From Phycisphaerales bacterium UBA7708 (GTDB lineage Bacteria; Planctomycetota; Phycisphaerae; Sedimentisphaerales; Anaerohalosphaeraceae): DNA of 8,626 nt. Below are positions 5,066 through 8,626 of this stretch, in pieces (positions within the stretch are counted from its first letter, which is position 1; each line of letters begins with the position of its first letter). Below the pieces are notes generated by a model that was given only the letters and a program-made list of their open reading frames with translations, was not told the DNA's origin and made no database searches. Both the position numbers and the translations under genes were made by a program. The stretch covers positions 2,222-10,847 of the forward strand of contig DLFY01000262.1 in NCBI GenBank assembly GCA_002482415.1, written 5' to 3'.

Positions 5066-5094
5066 TTGACTCCAGCTTTAAGCGGAGTCATAAT
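5066..5094 (+). promoter_or_regulatory. Predicted sigma-70-type promoter of rpoB
   Basis: TTGACT (5066-5071) and CATAAT (5089-5094) are each one base from the consensus hexamers and are exactly 17 nt apart. Transcription would start near 5101, giving a leader of about 25 nt that keeps the Shine-Dalgarno GGAGAG (5113-5118). It lies downstream of the long hairpin, so rpoB could be made independently of upstream termination. It is the best promoter match in any gap of this window. Confidence 0.6.
5067..5090. repeat. Inverted repeat filling the rpoB promoter spacer
   Basis: TGACTCC (5067-5073) is the exact reverse complement of GGAGTCA (5084-5090). Inside, GCT (5075-5077) pairs with AGC (5081-5083) around TTA, with A5074 unpaired. 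The dyad spans from within the -35 box to the first bases of the -10 box, an operator-like position. In readthrough RNA it would form a hairpin of about 10 bp. It has no T tract, so it is not a terminator. Confidence 0.5.
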
Positions 5095-5125
5095 CAAGGC
5101 AATAAAGCCAACGGAGAGTTGTCGA

Positions 5126-8626
<3,501 letters not shown>

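Overview
This 8.6 kb window is the conserved bacterial translation and transcription cluster tuf - rpmG - tRNA-Trp - secE - nusG - rplK - rplA - rplJ - rplL - rpoB, all on the plus strand. tuf lacks its 5' end (about 90 codons lie upstream) and rpoB lacks its 3' end (roughly 100 codons lie downstream). Every gene is intact within the window, with no frameshift, insertion sequence, CRISPR array or sign of transfer. The organism is a bacterium of moderate GC. The RpoB rifampicin-region wording ([11 protein letters not shown], then [20 protein letters not shown]) and the general style of EF-Tu and L33 suggest Planctomycetota, perhaps the Phycisphaerae/Sedimentisphaerales side. This is pattern memory, not a database result.

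Layout. 1-933: EF-Tu, followed by a clear intrinsic terminator and, directly behind it, a second stem-loop. 1037-1204: ribosomal protein L33. 1250-1322: tRNA-Trp (CCA anticodon). 1428-2389: secE and nusG. 2390-2513: structured leader. 2514-3773: L11 and L1, separated by a 153-nt gap with hairpins. 3822-4882: L10 and L7/L12, separated by a 128-nt gap with competing hairpins. 4883-5125: a 243-nt gap with a long hairpin, a cluster of TTGAAA repeats, and a near-consensus sigma-70-type promoter whose spacer holds a dyad. 5126-8626: RNA polymerase beta subunit.

The genes work together. EF-Tu, L33, L11, L1, L10 and L12 are translation factors or parts of the large ribosomal subunit, and L11, L10 and L12 build the stalk that recruits EF-Tu. 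tRNA-Trp supplies translation, SecE is part of the protein-export channel, and NusG and RpoB are the elongation factor and the core subunit of RNA polymerase. Co-location lets the cell scale ribosome and polymerase output together. The structured gaps are where differential expression (L12 in excess, rpoB below the ribosomal proteins) would be set.

I found no undescribed gene system. What merits a second look is in the intergenic RNA/DNA structure and in a few protein variants: an L33 with three of the four usual cysteines, a three-helix SecE, and changed residues in the RpoB rifampicin pocket.
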